A stretch of DNA of 64,000 nucleotides from Echinicola salinicaeni (GTDB lineage Bacteria; Bacteroidota; Bacteroidia; Cytophagales; Cyclobacteriaceae): the NCBI RefSeq assembly GCF_014280965.1, contig NZ_JACODZ010000003.1, positions 469,629-533,628 of the forward strand, written 5' to 3'. A program made the translations under genes and the position numbers. The notes beneath the pieces are model-generated. The model was given only the letters and a program-made list of their open reading frames with translations. It was not told the origin of the DNA and searched no databases. Shown piece by piece: positions 1 to 8,839 of the stretch. Position 1 is the first letter of the stretch, and the number at the start of each line of letters is the position of its first letter.

Positions 1-66
1 AATACCATCCCTATAGCCATGTGTGCTGTATATAAAAAGGATGCAATTCATGATTATTTGGGATAA
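1..66 (+). CDS. Possible 3' end of a truncated gene
   Basis: Frame 1 is open from the window edge to a TAA at 64-66 and encodes about 21 residues ending in DAIHDYLG. It faces the leftward gene ending at 99, so it would be a convergent gene tail. The stretch is too short to assign to a family. Twenty-one open codons could also occur by chance. Confidence 0.3.
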   Translation, partial: NTIPIAMCAVYKKDAIHDYLG

Positions 67-98
67 AATTGGATTGTTTTTAATATTAATTGAATTTA

Positions 99-1031
99 TC
101 AATCGGCTAAATTAAGTTGTTTTGCTAGAATAGCAATTCCATTCATAAAACTTTTTGGTTCATAATTAAGCTGTTCTTTTGCTTTTTTGATAATAAATCC
201 AGTTTTAAGGGGTCTTTTTGCCTTCTGCTGGAATGTATTTGAGTCTGCTTTGTTGATCTTGGATTTGTCCAGTTTAAAGAAGTCGGCAGTCTGCATGGCC
301 ATTTCATAAGGAGTCAGTAACTCCTCTCCTGAAATATTGAAAATGCCAGTGGCTTTTTGTTCTGCCATGAGTAGACAGCCTTCAGCGAGGTCTTCGGCCA
401 AAGTAGGTGTGCGAAGTTGGTCGTCAACAATTTGTAGATCTTTTCCTTGTTCAATGGAGTTTTTTACCCAAAGCACAATATTGGACCTGCTCATATCATG
501 GGAAATGCCGTAAACCAAGACTGTGCGTGCAATTCCCCATTTCAATTTGGAGGCAAGGATGAGTTTTTCTGCTTCTAATTTAGTTTCGCCATAATAATTG
601 ATAGGATTGGCCTTGGCCTCTTCTGTGTATGGGCCTGCTTCTCCATCAAAAATAAAGTCAGTCGAAACATGGAGCAGATAAGCTCCGATTTTCTCAGATG
701 CTGCGATGATGTTTTTTACCGCACTAACATTTTGCGCATAGCAGGCATCTTTTTCTGTTTCACACTGGTCTACATTGGTCATGGCTGCACCGTGGATAAT
801 AATTTCCGGCTTATGGGCAGCAAAGACTTTTTCTATAGCTGCCGGATCTGTAATGTCCATGGGCTCATAATCAAAGCCCTGCCAATCCTTGGGTAGTCGA
901 CAAGCCCCTCTTCCTGTGGCTACTATTTTGAAAGTGCCTTTTTCGAGGAGTCTTTGGATCAGTTTTTGGCCTAAAAGACCATTAGCACCAGTGACTAAAA
1001 TGGTCTCTTGATGATTATGTTTAGTATTCAA
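99..1031 (-). CDS. RmlD-like NAD(P)-dependent sugar-nucleotide reductase
   Basis: This 310-residue protein is a short-chain (extended SDR) oxidoreductase of the dTDP-4-dehydrorhamnose reductase (RmlD) family. The Rossmann motif TGANGLLG lies at residues 14-21, the active-site Ser/Thr at 123-124 (HVSTD), and the YxxxK pair is Tyr147/Lys151. The length fits the family. The only available start is a TTG, which lies inside the last codons of the upstream cyclophilin gene (11-base overlap), so translation is probably coupled. No other rhamnose genes are nearby, so the substrate is unknown. It is the last gene of the leftward operon that begins with holB. Confidence 0.85.
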   Translation of the reverse strand: MNTKHNHQETILVTGANGLLGQKLIQRLLEKGTFKIVATGRGACRLPKDWQGFDYEPMDITDPAAIEKVFAAHKPEIIIHGAAMTNVDQCETEKDACYAQNVSAVKNIIAASEKIGAYLLHVSTDFIFDGEAGPYTEEAKANPINYYGETKLEAEKLILASKLKWGIARTVLVYGISHDMSRSNIVLWVKNSIEQGKDLQIVDDQLRTPTLAEDLAEGCLLMAEQKATGIFNISGEELLTPYEMAMQTADFFKLDKSKINKADSNTFQQKAKRPLKTGFIIKKAKEQLNYEPKSFMNGIAILAKQLNLAD

Positions 1032-1854
1032 AACCGTATTCTTTCGTGATTTTCTTTTTGCTCATTTCTTCCACCTCTACGGTGATGTAAACAGGATTCA
1101 CTGCTTGGTCCATCTGATTGGTTTTTTCTGCAGAAATTTTATCCACGACATCCAAGCCCTTGATGACCTTTCCAAATACGGTATACCCACCTTCATCCAA
1201 GTGTGGGGTTCCGCCGATACTCGTATAGGTCTCAATTTGTTTTGGGCTTAACTTTTTATCCAAATTAATATCATAGAAGTCTTCCATGATTTCTTTTTTG
1301 GCAAGCATTAGGTCATTCATGGCAGAAAAATCACCAAAAGAATATAGCTCAGCATAGTGTTTGGCCAGCTCTTTATTGCTTTCAAGGCTGATATACTTCA
1401 TGAATTGTTTTTGCAAACGTCTCATATCAGTGGTCAATTCCTTTTCCGTATAGACTTTGCCTTCCACTATATAAAATTGGCAGCCACTGGACCTTTTTTC
1501 AGGGTTGATATTGTCTCCCTGCCTGGCGGCTGCAATGGCTCCTTTTTCGTGAATAAGGGCTTCATTGAATTCAGCAGGGATGGTGTACCACTCCTCTTCA
1601 GGTAGTCCTTCTTTAGAGAATACGTCTCCAGCTTGAATCATGAAATTGTCTATGATGCGGTGGAATTGGGTAGAGTCAAATCTGCCGGCTTCTGCCAATT
1701 TGATGAAGTTCTCTTTGTGCTCAGGTGTTTGGTCGTATAGAATCGCGAAGATATCACCATGTTTGGTGTGTATCTTGATCAATGAATCCTTATTGGATGA
1801 ACAAGAGATTAATAGGGGTAGCCAACAAGCTATCCAAAGCCATCTTAATTTCAT
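1021..1854 (-). CDS. Cyclophilin-type peptidyl-prolyl isomerase lipoprotein
   Basis: This 277-residue protein begins with a lipoprotein signal peptide whose lipobox LISC ends at Cys18, so it should be anchored in the envelope. The rest is a cyclophilin domain (isomerisation of peptidyl-proline bonds during folding). Typical segments are HTKHGDIFAILY, FHRIIDNFMIQAGD and the C-terminal GGYTVFGKVIKGLDVVDKI. An insert of about 60-70 residues, rich in charged residues, separates the two halves of the domain, as often found in Bacteroidota homologues. The start ATG lies 3 bases downstream of the hemC stop, and the 3' end overlaps the next gene. Confidence 0.9.
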   Translation of the reverse strand: MKLRWLWIACWLPLLISCSSNKDSLIKIHTKHGDIFAILYDQTPEHKENFIKLAEAGRFDSTQFHRIIDNFMIQAGDVFSKEGLPEEEWYTIPAEFNEALIHEKGAIAAARQGDNINPEKRSSGCQFYIVEGKVYTEKELTTDMRRLQKQFMKYISLESNKELAKHYAELYSFGDFSAMNDLMLAKKEIMEDFYDINLDKKLSPKQIETYTSIGGTPHLDEGGYTVFGKVIKGLDVVDKISAEKTNQMDQAVNPVYITVEVEEMSKKKITKEYGFEY

Positions 1855-1857
1855 GAT

Positions 1858-2793
1858 TTATTTATTAAGCGTATTTTTTATTTCAGCCAATATTCTATCG
1901 CCTCCGGATTGGAGGACTTTTTCGGCTAGTTCCTTGCCCAGGTCCTCTGCTTGTTCTGCAGGGCCGGTGATATCATGCTGGATTCTTTCCTGTCCATCTA
2001 GGCTTATGATGCCTCCATTGAGCTTCAATACTCCATTCTCAAATTCGGCTAAGCAGAATACAGGAATACTGCATCCTCCTTCAAGTATCTTAAGGTAACT
2101 GCGCTCGGCCCTTAGGCGGTAGCCTGTTTCTTCATCGTGGGTAGCTTTGATTATTAATTGCTTAAGTTCACTGTCCAGTTTTTCATAGGCTTCCACGGCG
2201 ATACTTCCCTGCCCAACGGCCGGAGTAAATTCTTCTAAGGAAAGTTCATGCCTGATCAATTCATCGTAGCCCATTCTATGGGCTCCAGCATAAGCCAAGA
2301 GCAGTGCGTCACAAACCCCCGATTCCATTTTTTTGATTCTGGTCTGCAGGTTTCCTCTGACCTCTACTGTCTTGATATGGGGGTAGAAGTGTTTTAAGGT
2401 GGCGACTCTTCGGGTAGAAGAGGTGCCTAAAAGTAAAGGCTTGTTGGGATTGGTATAATCAATATCTCCTTTATGGCTCAATATGATATCATTGACCTTT
2501 TCCCGTTCAGTAAAGGAAATAAGCTCAAATCCTTCTGGTAAGCTAGAGGGCATGTCCTTGGCACTGTGAACAGCAATGTCCACCTCTCCGGAAGCCAATT
2601 GGTCTTCCAGTTCTTCTGTAAAGACTCCTTTGCTACCAATTTTTGAAATAGAGACATCCAATATTTTGTCCCCCTTGGTTTCGATAGTGACGATCTCTGC
2701 TTGAAGGCCTTGGGCTTTCAGAAGGTCTGCAATATGATAAGCTTGAAACAGTGCGAGTTTACTGCCTCTGGTTCCTATTTTGATAGGCTGCAT
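1858..2793 (-). CDS. hemC: Porphobilinogen deaminase (hydroxymethylbilane synthase)
   Basis: HemC joins four porphobilinogens into hydroxymethylbilane in haem synthesis in the cytosol. The 311-residue protein starts with the family signature IKIGTRGSKLALFQA. It has the substrate-binding Arg pair in GTSSTRRV (128-129), and the dipyrromethane cofactor cysteine is Cys241 in LEGGCSIPV. Length is normal. Its ATG shares one base with the rimK stop (TAATG), so the genes are translationally coupled. A second haem gene, hemE, lies at 21.7 kb. Confidence 0.97.
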   Translation of the reverse strand: MQPIKIGTRGSKLALFQAYHIADLLKAQGLQAEIVTIETKGDKILDVSISKIGSKGVFTEELEDQLASGEVDIAVHSAKDMPSSLPEGFELISFTEREKVNDIILSHKGDIDYTNPNKPLLLGTSSTRRVATLKHFYPHIKTVEVRGNLQTRIKKMESGVCDALLLAYAGAHRMGYDELIRHELSLEEFTPAVGQGSIAVEAYEKLDSELKQLIIKATHDEETGYRLRAERSYLKILEGGCSIPVFCLAEFENGVLKLNGGIISLDGQERIQHDITGPAEQAEDLGKELAEKVLQSGGDRILAEIKNTLNK

Positions 2794-3701
2794 TATTGTT
2801 TGATTTGGCGTTTACTAGTTTTTTTATTTGCGGAAGCTTCGATATATTCCACGATTTTTCCTGCAATGTTTATTCCGGTGGCTTTTTCTATGCCTTCCAG
2901 TCCAGGGGAACTGTTTACTTCTAGGATCAGTGGTCCTCTGGTAGACTGAAGCATGTCTACTCCGGCAACAGCTAATCCCAAAGCTTTGGCAGCTGCTAGG
3001 GCCGCCTTTCTTTCTGCTGAAGAAAGCTTGATCACGGTCGCTTGCCCACCTCGGTGAAGATTGGATCGGAATTCACCTTCTTCCCCCTGTCTTTTCATGG
3101 CACCTACTACTTTGCCATTGACCACAAAAGCCCTGATGTCTGCACCTTTAGCTTCTTTGATAAACTCTTGGACGATGATTCGGGCCTTAAGACCATGGAA
3201 TGCTTCAATTACGGATTGACCGGCCTTTTTGGTTTCTGCTAACACGACACCTAGTCCCTGGGTGCCTTCTAAAAGCTTGATAATCAATGGCGCTCCGCCC
3301 ACTTGATCGATCAATTGCTTTTCACCCCCTTTGGAAAAATTGGTAAAGGCCGTTTTGGGCATGCCCAAACCTTCTCTGGAGAGTATCTGTAAGCTTCTCA
3401 ACTTGTCCCGGCTTCGTACAATTGCCTGGGACTCTACTGCTGAGAAGGCTCCCATCAGTTCAAACTGTCGGACTACTGCTGTGCCATAAAAGGTTACAGA
3501 TGCACCTATCCTTGGGATGATGGCCTGAATGTCTTTTAGTTTTTCTCCTTTATAAAAAATAGAAGGACCTTCCTGTTCGATGACCAGATCGCAGAGTGAG
3601 TGATCTATGATCAATGCCTCATGTCCGGCATCTTCTATGGCTTCTTTTAGCCTTCTTGTTGAATAAAGGTTTGGGTTACGTGAAAGTACGGCTATTCTCA
3701 T
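2793..3701 (-). CDS. rimK: RimK-family ATP-grasp alpha-L-glutamate ligase
   Basis: This 302-residue ATP-grasp enzyme resembles RimK, which adds glutamate residues to the C-terminus of ribosomal protein S6. The N-terminal domain ([18 protein letters not shown]) and the ATP-grasp core are typical. [14 protein letters not shown] is the ATP-binding strand and loop, [18 protein letters not shown] the central part, and the metal-binding end is [15 protein letters not shown]. The target in this organism cannot be read from the sequence. It overlaps the upstream RimB-like gene by 4 bases (ATGA), and the two probably act together. Confidence 0.93.
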   Translation of the reverse strand: MRIAVLSRNPNLYSTRRLKEAIEDAGHEALIIDHSLCDLVIEQEGPSIFYKGEKLKDIQAIIPRIGASVTFYGTAVVRQFELMGAFSAVESQAIVRSRDKLRSLQILSREGLGMPKTAFTNFSKGGEKQLIDQVGGAPLIIKLLEGTQGLGVVLAETKKAGQSVIEAFHGLKARIIVQEFIKEAKGADIRAFVVNGKVVGAMKRQGEEGEFRSNLHRGGQATVIKLSSAERKAALAAAKALGLAVAGVDMLQSTRGPLILEVNSSPGLEGIEKATGINIAGKIVEYIEASANKKTSKRQIKQ

Positions 3702-4141
3702 GACTGTGAAGCTTTGTGTTTCTTGGATAGGTTGGTTTCATCTACGTCTACAATGAACCTTCCTTTTAGCATTTTTCGGCCCAACAGAATGGCGTTACGC
3801 ATTTTAGACCGGTCTGATAAGGTGAATTCTGTTTCAAATTCCTGATTGAACATGACCACTTTGGTGGCGACCTTGTATCTTAACTCTGCACCGCCAAAGG
3901 AGTTTTTTACTTTTTTCTGACTGTATTTTTCTGTTCGTATAAGCTTATCATTATAGAGGCGGTGATTTGGTGACAGGAGTTTGAACTCCAGTACCATTTT
4001 TCCATTGATTTCCTTTTCTTCCATCCATTCACAATGGATGGCATTGGTATATGCTCCAGTGTCCACTTTGGAGGAAATCATGTCAAGCCCCCATTCCGGG
4101 AGACTGATTTTTTCTCTTCTGCCGATGATGAACTTTTTCAT
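3698..4141 (-). CDS. RimB-like 'ATP-dependent zinc protease' family protein
   Basis: This 147-residue protein matches the family usually annotated as ATP-dependent zinc protease (Pfam Zn_protease, PF05618), which includes RimB of Pseudomonas. The sequence shows a DTGA motif at residues 27-30 followed by YTNAIHC. This is the aspartic-protease-like motif of the family rather than a zinc HExxH site, so the family name is misleading. The gene overlaps holB upstream and rimK downstream, each by ATGA. The rimB-rimK pairing suggests a role in S6 modification or its regulation; that is inference. Confidence 0.85.
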   Translation of the reverse strand: MKKFIIGRREKISLPEWGLDMISSKVDTGAYTNAIHCEWMEEKEINGKMVLEFKLLSPNHRLYNDKLIRTEKYSQKKVKNSFGGAELRYKVATKVVMFNQEFETEFTLSDRSKMRNAILLGRKMLKGRFIVDVDETNLSKKHKASQS

Positions 4142-5283
4142 TCTGTTTCCTTTTTTCTTAGGACTTTGGCCATGCTAAAGGAGAGATCAGCAAAAAGGAT
4201 TTTAGCATTTGCGTTTCTTTCCAAGTGGTAATGTGCGGTATTCAGCAATTGATATATGCTAAGAATTTTGTTTTCCGTAAGAGCTTTAAGGCTGAAATTT
4301 TCAATAAATTCCCTGTCGTTTGGAGCTGTTCTCATGAGATCCTCTAGCTGGCTTCTCTTCAACAAGCTTTCTCTTAATATGTTTAGCCCCGTAAGGAAAA
4401 GGGCTTTTTGTCCCTCTTTGTCCAAGGTCTGGAAATTATCAGACCATGAAAGGATATTGTTGATGTCAAGGGTAAAGCAAAGCCGCATCCAATCTCGGAA
4501 TTTGGCCGTGTTTTCATCGACTACCTGATCTGCCAATCTATAGGCTTCCCGCATATTGCCATTTGCCAAAGGTGCGATCTGCATGCCCGCTTCCTTAGAA
4601 CATAAACCTTCAGTGATCAAGTGTTCTTTGATCTCTTCATCTGTAAATGCTCTTACTAATACTTTTTGGGTTCTGGAAAGAATTGTAGTAAGCAATTGCT
4701 CTGGTTGGTGGGCCACCATTAAGAACAGGGTCTTTTCTGGCGGCTCTTCTAAGACCTTCAAGAGTGCATTGGCAGATGCTGTGTGCATCAATTCTGGAAT
4801 CCAAACCAAAATGACCTTATATCCTCCCTCAAATGATTTGAGGGAGATAGTTTTGATGATTTGCTTTGCTGCAGCCTTTGAAATGTTCAGCTGCTTTTTC
4901 TCAAATCCATTATGGTATATCCAGTCCTGAAGATTGCCATAGGGTCTTTGAATTACAAATTCCCTCCAAGGAGCTAAAATATCTACTTTTTTGCCGTTTC
5001 CATCATCGTCTTCCTTGATAAGGCTTCCAGGGACTGGGAAAGTGAAACTCAGGTCTGGATGCACTAGTTTTGCCATTTTTTGGCAAGCGCTGCATTCTCC
5101 GCAGGCATCTTGTTCACCGGGATTTTCACAGTTGACATAAGTAGCCAAAGCCAAAGCCATTTTTAGGTTGGCGGAACCTTCAGGACCATGAAATAATAGC
5201 GCATGGGCCAAATGGTTATTTTTGATGGCCTTGATGAGCTTGTCTTTGGTTTCCTGTAAGCCTGGAATGGATGAAAATAGCAT
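4138..5283 (-). CDS. holB: DNA polymerase III delta' subunit
   Basis: This 381-residue AAA+ protein is the delta' subunit of the clamp loader, which helps load the sliding clamp on DNA. The N-terminal part SSIPGLQETKDKL and LAHALLFHGPEG is typical. The P-loop is degenerate (GPEGSANLKM, no GKT), as is usual in delta', which does not hydrolyse ATP. A zinc module CENPGEQDACGECSAC follows. Further motifs are ANALLKVLEEPPEKTLF and a sensor-like SRTQKV. It is the first gene of the tightly overlapping leftward cluster. Confidence 0.9.
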   Translation of the reverse strand: MLFSSIPGLQETKDKLIKAIKNNHLAHALLFHGPEGSANLKMALALATYVNCENPGEQDACGECSACQKMAKLVHPDLSFTFPVPGSLIKEDDDGNGKKVDILAPWREFVIQRPYGNLQDWIYHNGFEKKQLNISKAAAKQIIKTISLKSFEGGYKVILVWIPELMHTASANALLKVLEEPPEKTLFLMVAHQPEQLLTTILSRTQKVLVRAFTDEEIKEHLITEGLCSKEAGMQIAPLANGNMREAYRLADQVVDENTAKFRDWMRLCFTLDINNILSWSDNFQTLDKEGQKALFLTGLNILRESLLKRSQLEDLMRTAPNDREFIENFSLKALTENKILSIYQLLNTAHYHLERNANAKILFADLSFSMAKVLRKKETE

Positions 5284-5298
5284 GTTTATTCTTTTCGC

Positions 5299-6501
5299 TT
5301 ATACCTTCTTATCCCAAATTCGATAAGCCTTGGTCATGTCAAATATATTCTGAAGCAAAGATTTTTCGGTGTCATCAAAGCTGAAACCTCTCCTTTCGAT
5401 TACTTTACTCGCAGTTTCCTCAAACTTTCTGAATTGGAAAGTGGAAAACCCTGCTGCGCCGCCCCAAGCAAATGAGGGGACGAAATTTCTAGGGAATCCT
5501 GAACCGAAAACATTTGCTCCTACGCCTACTACAGTTCCGGTATTGAACATGGTGTTGATGCCACATTTGGAATGATCCCCCATCATTAATCCACAAAACT
5601 GAAGGCCTGAATTGGCAAATCCACCTTTGGTATAATCCCAAATTTTGACTGGAGCATAATTGTTTTTAAGGTTAGAAATATTGGTGTCGGCACCAAAATT
5701 ACACCACTCTCCTATGACGGAATTACCAATAAACCCATCATGACCTTTATTACTGTAGCCAAAGATGACCGTATTGGAAACTTCTCCGCCTACTTTGGAA
5801 TATGGTCCGATGGTATTGTCTCCCCTCATTTTGCCTCCCATATTGACCACTGCACCTTCACAAAGCGCAAAGGGGCCTCTGATCATGGCGCCTTCCTGTA
5901 CCTGGGTATTTTTGCCAATATATATTGGTCCATCTTCGGCATTAAGGATGGCTGCACGGATTTGGGCTCCTTCTTCTACAAAGATCATTTCCGGATTGTA
6001 AACACGTGTATGGGGATCTTGTATGCCGATAGAATTACGGTTGGCGGTGATCATCGCATAGTCTTTTCGAAGTTCCTGACCATTGTGCTGAAAGATATGC
6101 CAAGTCCGATGAATAAGGGTGATCTCGCCCAGATGTTCTACTGCTTCATGATTCTCCTTTATTTCATCTATTGAGAAATCAGCAGGTTTTTCGACTATGG
6201 CTGCCAAAAGGATATTGTCCTTATATAAGGCTTGGCCTTCCTTTAGGGATTTGATGGTACTAGTCAAATCATGGTCTGGACAAAGCCCGCCATTGATAAA
6301 TAGTTTGGCATCTTCCAACTGGGGGAATTTGCTTTTTAAATAATCCTGCGTGAAAAAACCAGCTTTGGTATTAAAGTGTTTCTCCCACTTTTCACTGATT
6401 TTTAATATGCCCACTCTGATCTCAGCGACAGGGCGCGTAAAAGTAAAAGGTAATAGTGAACCCCTATAAGTAGGGTCATCAAATAATGTGATTGCCTCCA
6501 T
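5299..6501 (-). CDS. GlmU-like sugar nucleotidyltransferase with left-handed beta-helix
   Basis: This protein of 400 residues belongs to the Bacteroidota family annotated as putative sugar nucleotidyltransferase / GlmU family. The N-terminal half resembles a nucleotidyltransferase without the usual GxGTRM loop. The C-terminal half (from about residue 190) shows hexapeptide-type repeats such as IYIGKNTQVQEGAMIRGP, fitting a left-handed beta-helix acyltransferase or trimerisation domain. A start 11 codons further upstream is possible (6534), but that segment is the terminator hairpin of rpmE2, so ATG 6501 (MEAITLF) is preferred. The true substrate is unknown; a peptidoglycan or LPS precursor is the usual guess. 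Confidence 0.8.
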   Translation of the reverse strand: MEAITLFDDPTYRGSLLPFTFTRPVAEIRVGILKISEKWEKHFNTKAGFFTQDYLKSKFPQLEDAKLFINGGLCPDHDLTSTIKSLKEGQALYKDNILLAAIVEKPADFSIDEIKENHEAVEHLGEITLIHRTWHIFQHNGQELRKDYAMITANRNSIGIQDPHTRVYNPEMIFVEEGAQIRAAILNAEDGPIYIGKNTQVQEGAMIRGPFALCEGAVVNMGGKMRGDNTIGPYSKVGGEVSNTVIFGYSNKGHDGFIGNSVIGEWCNFGADTNISNLKNNYAPVKIWDYTKGGFANSGLQFCGLMMGDHSKCGINTMFNTGTVVGVGANVFGSGFPRNFVPSFAWGGAAGFSTFQFRKFEETASKVIERRGFSFDDTEKSLLQNIFDMTKAYRIWDKKV

Positions 6502-6507
6502 GGTACA

Positions 6508-6552
6508 AAAATAGAAAAGTCTCTTGGAATACAATTTCCAAGAGACTTTTAA
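6508..6552 (-). terminator. Rho-independent terminator of rpmE2
   Basis: A perfect 15-base inverted repeat (6515-6529 with 6536-6550, loop of 6) reads on the minus strand as a hairpin followed by TTTTCTATTTTTG. It ends the rpmE2 transcript just before the ATG of the GlmU-like gene at 6501. Confidence 0.85.
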
Positions 6553-6579
6553 AACGCTTTTTTACAGAAAAGTAATGAA

Positions 6580-6825
6580 TTACTTCTTCTTGTATCTTCT
6601 GTTGAATTTCTCTACTCGACCCGCAGTGTCCAATAGCATCTTCTTACCAGTGTAGAATGGGTGAGAGTTTGAGCTTACTTCTATTTTGTAAACTGGATAC
6701 TCATTTCCATCTTCCCAAGTGATCGTCTCGTTAGTTTCGATAGTAGACTTGGTAATGAATTTATATTCACTGGAAGTGTCATAAAAAACAACCTCTCTGT
6801 AGTTTGGATGAATGTCTTTTTTCAT
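6580..6825 (-). CDS. rpmE2: Ribosomal protein L31, type B
   Basis: This 81-residue protein is the zinc-free type B form of L31 in the large ribosomal subunit. It begins [19 protein letters not shown] and contains [27 protein letters not shown]; the CxxC zinc ligands of type A L31 are absent. In many bacteria type B forms replace zinc-binding L31 under zinc limitation, but many Bacteroidota have only this form. It has its own promoter and terminator and forms a single-gene unit. Confidence 0.96.
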   Translation of the reverse strand: MKKDIHPNYREVVFYDTSSEYKFITKSTIETNETITWEDGNEYPVYKIEVSSNSHPFYTGKKMLLDTAGRVEKFNRRYKKK

Positions 6826-6870
6826 GGTAATCCCTATTTATATTAAATGTCGCTTTTTCAAATGGAGGCA

Positions 6871-6902
6871 CAAAGTTATCCTTTTTTGTAAAAGCCTCCA
6901 AA
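6871..6902 (-). promoter_or_regulatory. Bacteroidota-type promoter of rpmE2
   Basis: Read on the minus strand, TTTG (6902-6899) is separated by 20 bases from TAACTTTG (6878-6871). This matches the TTTG / TAnnTTTG promoter of Bacteroidota sigma-A. The start codon follows about 45 bases downstream. Confidence 0.65.
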
Positions 6903-7134
6903 TGTTTATCAATGAATTATTTAACTAGAAGGGGTTCAGCCATCTAATCCAGTGCAAAATTGTGAAAAAAATACCGGATTAGCCCTATTGGACGAATATA
7001 ATTTGAAAGTTTTAGGATTGATGGTGATTTTAATTGGGCCGTGTGAAAGGCTTTTTTATTAGAAAAACCTCGTTTTCATCTAATAATGTTTTAATTTTTG
7101 TAGTTGAATTGACGAATTGCGTAAATAGTTGCCC
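6903..7134. other. Intergenic region between divergent rpmE2 and Wzi-like gene
   Basis: This AT-rich region of about 230 bases holds no convincing ORF or hairpin. A TAATTTTTG element at about 7090-7100 could be a weak -7 box for the rightward gene. Confidence 0.4.
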
Positions 7135-8811
7135 ATGAAAAGATTTTTACTTTCCCTGACAGCAAGCCTTTTCCTGTCTACCTTTTGTTTTGCCCAAAGT
7201 GCATATATTGATTTCGATAGGGATTATTATCATTTAATAGATCGTTACGAAATTTTGGGCGGAAATTTTAATTCATCCTTCCATACGGGGTATAAGCCTT
7301 ATAGAAGGGATGATGTGGCAGACTTTTTGGAAACCATCGATGAGCAGTATATGTCTAAGGTGGATGCATTTAATATCAATTTCCTAAAAAACGATAATTG
7401 GGAATTTGTGGAAGAGGAAACGGATTTTTCTAAGAAGCCATTATGGAAAACCATATATAAAAAGCCCTCGGATTTCTATTTCCACAGAGATAAGGTGGTA
7501 GATGTGCATGTCAATCCAGTTTTGTATTTCCGGGGTGGCATGGATGCAGAACAGGATTTCATGAATTTCAAGAACTCTAGAGGCATTGCGATTAGGGGAA
7601 GTGTGGACAGGAAGGTAGGTTTTTATACTTATCTAAGTACCAATGAAGTAATTTTTCCTTCTTGGATAGATGCCTATGCCAAGCATAATGGAGCAGTGCC
7701 GGGTGAAGGGTTTTGGAAAACCTATGGGGATAATGGGTACAGTTACTTTTCGGCAAGAGGCTATGTGACTGTTCAGGTAAGCAAGCATATTTCTGCCCAG
7801 ATGGGGCACGATAGGAATTTTATCGGAGAGGGATACCGGTCAATGGTGCTTTCAGATTTTTCCAATCCTTATATGTTTTTTAAGCTAAACACAAGGGTTT
7901 GGAAACTGCAGTTTACCAATACTTGGGCCCAGTTAAATGCAGATGTTTTTTTAGATGGAATAGGAAGGCCAACAGACGGCCGATATCCTAAGAAGTTTTT
8001 TAGTCTGCATCGATTGGGCTTGAACTTGGGCAAAAAATTCAATATCGGCGTTTTTGAATCTGTAATGGCCAATAAAGCTGATTGGACTTATTTTAACCCA
8101 ATTATCTTTTACAGATGGGTAGAGCATCAGTTGGGAACGCCTGATAAGGTGATGCTAGGGACGGATTTTAAATGGAATGTGGCCAATTCCATGCAGTTTT
8201 ATGGACAATTTGCTTTGGATGAATTTGTCTTTGGAGAATTTTTTGGACAGGATGGAAAAAACTCGAGTAGAAATAAACATGGTCTACAGGTAGGATATAA
8301 GTATATCAATGTGTTCAATGTCTCGAATTTGGATCTGCAGTTGGAGTATAATCAGGCAAGGCCATATACCTATCAGGAAAAGGAAGAATACCAGGCCTAT
8401 ACTAATTACCGTACACCTCTTACCCATCCCCGGGGAGCCAATTTTAGGGAGATGATTGGTATTATTAGGTACCAGCCGCTTCCAAAATTATCCTTTAATT
8501 TTACAGGAGTTTATCATTATTATGGTGGGGATCCAGATGAAGAAACCAATATGGGTGGTGATTTGTTGAAGAACAGGTTGGAAGGAACTGATGGTTTGGG
8601 GTTATATGGGCACACCATTGGGCAGGGGGTAGAAAACAGGATGATCATTGGCAATCTACGCGCCTCATATATGCTGCGTCATAATTTGTTTTTGGATGCT
8701 GGGCATAGCTATCGCAAGCGTACTGCCCAAAATTTGGATAGTCCTGAAGTAAGTCAGTATTCGCAGCTATCATTAAGACTGAATATTGCCAGAGAAGATT
8801 TTAATTATTAA
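7135..8811 (+). CDS. Outer membrane beta-barrel protein, capsule assembly Wzi / RemB-like
   Basis: This 558-residue protein has a clear signal peptide (MKRFLLSLTASLFLSTFCFAQS) and no other hydrophobic segment. The rest is rich in alternating aromatic and polar strands (NKHGLQVGYKYINVF, NRMIIGNLRASYMLRHNLFLDAGHSY), as in large beta-barrels. The overall arrangement fits the Wzi-like capsule assembly family, which in Bacteroidota includes the gliding-associated RemB; this is recognition by pattern, not alignment. ATG 7135 directly precedes the signal peptide; a TTG two codons upstream is less likely. The gene is followed 28 bases later by an ABC exporter, perhaps in one operon. Confidence 0.7.
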   Translation: MKRFLLSLTASLFLSTFCFAQSAYIDFDRDYYHLIDRYEILGGNFNSSFHTGYKPYRRDDVADFLETIDEQYMSKVDAFNINFLKNDNWEFVEEETDFSKKPLWKTIYKKPSDFYFHRDKVVDVHVNPVLYFRGGMDAEQDFMNFKNSRGIAIRGSVDRKVGFYTYLSTNEVIFPSWIDAYAKHNGAVPGEGFWKTYGDNGYSYFSARGYVTVQVSKHISAQMGHDRNFIGEGYRSMVLSDFSNPYMFFKLNTRVWKLQFTNTWAQLNADVFLDGIGRPTDGRYPKKFFSLHRLGLNLGKKFNIGVFESVMANKADWTYFNPIIFYRWVEHQLGTPDKVMLGTDFKWNVANSMQFYGQFALDEFVFGEFFGQDGKNSSRNKHGLQVGYKYINVFNVSNLDLQLEYNQARPYTYQEKEEYQAYTNYRTPLTHPRGANFREMIGIIRYQPLPKLSFNFTGVYHYYGGDPDEETNMGGDLLKNRLEGTDGLGLYGHTIGQGVENRMIIGNLRASYMLRHNLFLDAGHSYRKRTAQNLDSPEVSQYSQLSLRLNIAREDFNY

Positions 8812-8839
8812 ATAACAGAGGAGGTTTTTTCCGAAGTAC

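Noticed and set aside
6502..6534. An 11-residue N-terminal extension of the GlmU-like protein
   Set aside because: The segment coincides with the rpmE2 terminator hairpin, and the protein's recognisable start is MEAITLF at 6501.
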